Part shown: in pieces, positions 60,111 through 64,000 of the stretch | Numbering within the stretch: the stretch's first letter is position 1 | Layout of the letters: every line of letters begins with the position of its first letter | From: Undaria pinnatifida | Lineage: Eukaryota; Sar; Phaeophyceae; Laminariales; Alariaceae | Direction of reading: 5' to 3' | Length of the DNA: 64,000 nt | NCBI GenBank assembly: GCA_012845835.1 | Contig: JABAKD010000020.1 | Location: 16,900,306 to 16,964,305, forward strand | Notes under the pieces: model-generated | Database searches by the model: none | What the model saw: only the letters and a program-made list of their open reading frames with translations | Told to the model about the DNA's origin: nothing | Position numbers and translations under genes: made by a program

Positions 60111-60678
60111 GTCGGCACAGATGAATACGCGAGGGAGAGCGCAATGGAGATAGTCCGAAACGGGGCAGCAGAGCAACTCGCGCCGATGTTGTCGCGCATG
60201 CCGGAAAAGCAGTCAGCCAGCCTGATTGCCACCGGCTCTATGGTGCAACGGACCTCTTACCTTGAACGCGTGATGGACCCAGAGCTATCGCTGGCTGCGT
60301 GCCAAAAAGCAGATGGCAACGCCTTATGGATGCTGGAGAAACTGCTCGATCTCCCGGGGGCAGCAGAAGAATCGTCGTTTTTTCGCGGACGGGTGCCCGA
60401 CAAACATGCTGACCCTGCAACTATATCAACAGGCGCAGGCGAGCCTGTCCACGGGGGGCGGAGGGTTTGGGCTATCGTCGGCTGAAGCCCGGAGGATGTC
60501 AGCATCCGTTGGGAGCTTGGTGGCGACGGTACCGGTGGTGCTTGCTGATCTGTCCGGCGCTATAGGGGGCAAAGTCCGTAGGGAGCTGCCCGATTCTGAC
60601 CTCGTACGGCGCACCTGGAACAGCGTCGGGGGCCTCCGCGATGTGCATGGGGTTTAAGAGGAGGCCATAGCGAACGTC

Positions 60679-61584
60679 GTGCCAGAAAGCTGGCGGGACA
60701 GAGCCTTTAGAGCAGGAGAGCAAGGTGCCTCAGGGCAATCAGTTTCAGACGTGTTGCCTGCACACGACGCCGAAACTATCAGCTCCAGCAAAACGCAGCG
60801 TAGACTGGGGAAACTGGTAAACCGAGTTCGTTGTGAGAGGTACGTCGCTTCGCTCGACCAGCTCCCCGAGACGAGGCCCCAGCGAGAAACAGGCGACTCT
60901 CAAGGCAAGAAAGAGACGCGAGGCTTGGCCAAGGCCCGGCAAGGAAGTCAATCTGGATTAGGGGCTACCGCCTTGATAAGGGCGAGGCCTGTAGAGTCAG
61001 CTAGAACCATCCCTGCATCAGAGTTCGTGACGGCGGGGAAGAGGTTTCTGGGGATAGCCGAATTCTTGGCGGCGAGGTGCCCATGCTGCGGTAAAGCGGA
61101 GGTTAATACGCGGCATGCACGACTGTGTCACCGATCGGGCGCGCATTCGAACCAGCACCAACCTCTTGTGCACGCGCTCTCCCGCACCCTTAAGAGCATG
61201 TCCATCCGTCACCAAGTGGAAAGCGGAGCCCCGTTCCACGCAAACAGGGATTTGCGAATGGACATCGTGATTGAGGCGGGTGGCCTCCGAGATGCTACGG
61301 CGTCAGAGTATCGAGACAAATCGATACTCCTCGACGTCACGTATGCGCACCCACAAACGGGGGTCCACATGCAGGAAGGCAGCGCGGATTGAAACGGATT
61401 AGCTGCTTCCAATTCCGAGGCGCGCAAGCGCAACCACTACGCTCGTCCGGGAAAGGTGTCCTTCGACGAGCGCACCTACATACTCGCCACCCTCGCGGTG
61501 GAAAGCTTTGGGCGCCTCGGTAAAAAAGGCAGCGACCTGATCGATCAGGTAGCGGCGAGCATCGTTGGAGGGACGGACTCATAG
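60679..61584 (+). pseudogene. LINE C-terminal finger and restriction-like endonuclease
   Basis: The frame at 60679-61389 carries a basic linker, then CPCCGKAEVNTRHARLCH (zinc-finger-like, 61079-61133). After it come RMDIVIEAGG and ILLDVTYAHP, which fit the catalytic aspartates of the PD-(D/E)XK nucleases of R2-type LINEs. A TGA at 61390 interrupts the frame, which continues in phase to 61582 (HYARPGKVSFDERTYILA, then FGRLGKKGSDLIDQVAA). Family conservation of that tail is my inference. Confidence 0.8.
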
Positions 61585-61996
61585 TACCGAGGGTGGAAAG
61601 GCGTGTGCAAGGTGCGCCTATTCCACATCATCTCTGTGACCCCTTAGGTCACGATTTCGCGTAGAGTTCGTCGATATAGACTAGCTCTGAGGGACCGCCA
61701 GGCCGCGAGGGGACGGGAGGAAGAAGCGGAAGGACTACGGCCACTGGCGTGGGGTGGTAATGTTGATGAGGACTAAGGTAGACTAATAGCTAAAACATAC
61801 TCCGGAGTACCTGGTATGTAAGGAAAGGAAGCAGTAGATAGAAGGAGAAGATGCGGGGAAAGGAAATGGGGAAATGGTTGGCTGAAGATACCACTGCCTT
61901 ATGGAGGGATTATTCAATTTCGTAGATACTACTGCTCTATGGAAGGATATTCGATTTACATCGGGACGGCATCTACGCTATATTGTCGGAGGGCAA

Positions 61997-62453
<457 letters not shown>

Positions 62454-62604
62454 AGACTATCGGAGAACGGGTAACACGTTGATTAGGTCGGGTTTAAGCC
62501 CCATGTTTGTTGACCTTGGGTTCCCGTGGGATGTTCCGCGGGAGCCCAGCCAAAAACACAATAAATGGTCGCCAAAAATGTTGCTTCTGGGCTGACTGCG
62601 GGTA

Positions 62605-62720
62605 CTCAAAATAAAAAGGCGCCTCAGCCCGCCTCAGAGCTCTGGGAGATCGTGAATTTCGTCGCCAACAAAATCTTTATCTTTGAATGCTGCATGTGGT
62701 ACTTCGACCGCGCGTACTAT
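62605..62720 (+). repeat. Family A-like fragment
   Basis: aaataaaaaggcgcctcagc, gggagatcgtgaatttcgtc, tgaatgctgcatgtggtact and cgaccgcgcg: the order of family A terminal blocks, strongly diverged. It resembles the 13553 fragment. Confidence 0.55.
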
Positions 62721-62989
62721 TAGTAAGAGGTTTTTAACGTTGTGAATGTATATACAAAATTGGGGAGTAGCCGACTTTTTTTCTTGAATGCTGCATCAAT
62801 ATTGACATATTAGATAACTAGTAATACTCTATTATATTCGTACTCCTTCCGATATTAAAGCGAAGAAAAAACAAAATTAACCACCTACTATACATATGAT
62901 AGAGCAGTAGAGTGGAAACTATAGTAATAAATTTATAAAAGAGATATGATGTTAGATCTAGTTAAAAATTCGCCACCTAAAAATAAATT

Positions 62990-63400
62990 AAAAAAGCCAA
63001 CACCAACCATTATATATAGTGGAGAAAAAACAAAACATACATGTATAATCCTCCTATTTAAAAAAACTCACCCACATAGTATTACAAGTTCCAACAACGC
63101 AGCTTGCAAAGATGAGTACGGGTATTGACCCGAAATTCGACGAACTCACGGCTGACGAATATTTTTAAAAATACCAACACCAACCATTATTAGACTAAAG
63201 TGGAGAAAAACAAAATATGTATATACTTCGTATGTATATTGTTTTTTTAACAAAACAATATGACTCCTCCCACTAAGAAAAAACTCACCCACATAGTATA
63301 TTACAAGTACCAACAACGCAGCTTGCAAAGATGAGTATTGACCCGAAATTCGCCGAACTCACGGCTGACGTCCTTGAAGCATTTTTATAAAATAGGTCGG
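62990..63400 (+). repeat. Two direct copies of an AT-rich unit
   Basis: ccaacaccaaccatta, agtggagaaaaa-acaaaa, actcacccacatagtatta and caacgcagcttgcaaagatg occur at 62997-63160 and again at 63176-63390. The second copy overlaps the left arm of the inverted-repeat element ending at 64000. Confidence 0.75.
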
Positions 63401-64000
63401 TCGTATCCTGGCATGATACGATGCGAGCATGAAAAAATTGTACAGGTAGACATGTGTTAGTATACCGTACCAGGTTGTTCGTTATGTCACTGGGTATCTG
63501 CATGTAACACCAACAAACGGGCACGGGTTACCGTCACTACATGAAGCACTCTAACAACGATGCATTTAATTTACGAAGGTACATTATGTGTGCATAAATC
63601 TCATGGTTGTGGCTGGCTGCTGGATGTGGTGGTGTGGTTTAATTCTTGCTCTGGTGGTATGATATGATATGATACGATATTAAATATTAATGATATGATA
63701 ATTAATCATATTATTTATATGACTTGATACATATATGGTATGGTATGGTAGGTAGTGATATGCATCATCCTACTTGTACCAGATATCGTACGGGGAAGGT
63801 AATGTATGGTGCAGGGGCGTCTCCTGGTACTGTTACCTGTACTATACGTACTTACAGCAGTACTGCCTGTCTGTGGTGTATTTTATAAAAAATATTTTAA
63901 GGACGTCAGCCGTGAGTTCGACGAATTTCGGGTTAATCAGCTTTGCAAGCTGCGTTGTAACAGTTGGTACTTGTAATATATGTGGATGAGTTTCTTCTTA
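63274..64000. mobile_element. Element with inverted arms of about 120 bp, at the window edge
   Basis: Left arm 63274-63400 starts taagaaaaaactcaccc and runs through gcagcttgcaaagatgagta and gaactcacggctgacgtcct. The right arm, about 63875-64000, is its inverse complement and ends ttcttctta at the last base. The interior (about 470 bp) is non-coding. The arm core (gcttgcaaagatgagt ... gaactcacggctg) is related to the terminus of family A, which suggests that both are non-autonomous DNA elements of one lineage. The right flank lies outside the window. Confidence 0.75.

Larger units (their letters stand above)
55759..61584 (+). mobile_element. Decayed LINE with RING-like fingers, RT and restriction-like endonuclease
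   Basis: A plus-strand, GC-rich block of about 5.8 kb with coding sequence broken into many frames. In order it has two tandem RING-like domain units (55850-57430), a Pro/Gly/Arg-rich linker (57450-58210), a third finger-like segment (58222-58440), a reverse transcriptase (about 59180-60110), a variable region, and a CCHC-type finger with a PD-(D/E)XK-like endonuclease (61070-61584). No long terminal repeats are seen. The presence of RT plus a C-terminal endonuclease points to an early-branching, R2-like LINE type. Multiple frameshifts and stops mean this copy is not functional. The exact 5' and 3' ends are not defined; the block may extend to about 61900. Confidence 0.85.

Overview
The window looks like nuclear DNA of an intron-rich, repeat-rich eukaryote. 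I infer a stramenopile alga, most likely a brown alga, from the gene architecture (short phase-matched exons of about 30-240 bp in introns of 0.7-8.5 kb), long triplet microsatellites and the kind of LINE present. No ribosomal, organellar or species-specific marker is in the window, so the taxon stays an inference. I read no bacterial features and no CRISPR. Only about 4 kb of 64 kb is cellular coding sequence. The rest is transposons, MITEs, SINE-like retroposons, satellites and unassigned DNA.

Three cellular genes can be assembled. (1) A plus-strand leucine-rich-repeat protein (exons between 14221 and 26582), of the cysteine-containing LRR type seen in FBXL/AMN1 proteins. The six 3' exons are strong and three 5' exons are tentative. 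(2) A minus-strand SAM-domain protein (30562 to 28361) in one open frame. (3) A plus-strand ALKBH8-like tRNA wobble-uridine hydroxylase (30846 to 47303): seven exons join in phase into a 319-residue RRM + AlkB dioxygenase + Cys-rich zinc site, with no methyltransferase domain. Genes 2 and 3 are head to head, 283 bp apart, and may share a promoter.

1-14 kb: repeats and MITEs only, including a tRNA-derived SINE family, a 249-bp hAT-like MITE with a perfect 8-bp target duplication, and a palindrome of coding-like repeats. 14-27 kb: the LRR gene. Its introns hold copies of its own splice junctions, notably a 13-unit array in which the 3' splice site plus the first codons of an exon recur every 65-70 bp. 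28-31 kb: the divergent gene pair. 31-47 kb: ALKBH8-like exons in repeat-filled introns, with a decayed same-strand ORF inside the 8.5-kb first intron. 47-55.7 kb: no gene seen; tandem duplications, Tc1/mariner-like MITEs and a poly(A)-tailed retroposon inserted in one half of a duplication. 55.8-61.6 kb: a GC-rich decayed LINE with duplicated RING-like zinc fingers, a YLDD-type reverse transcriptase and a C-terminal restriction-like endonuclease. 62-64 kb: a (TAC)n satellite and an AT-rich element with inverted arms of about 120 bp that ends at the window edge.

The observations I would follow up first are the splice-junction-derived tandem arrays in the LRR gene, the very dispersed ALKBH8-like gene without methyltransferase, and the RING-like repeats in the LINE.
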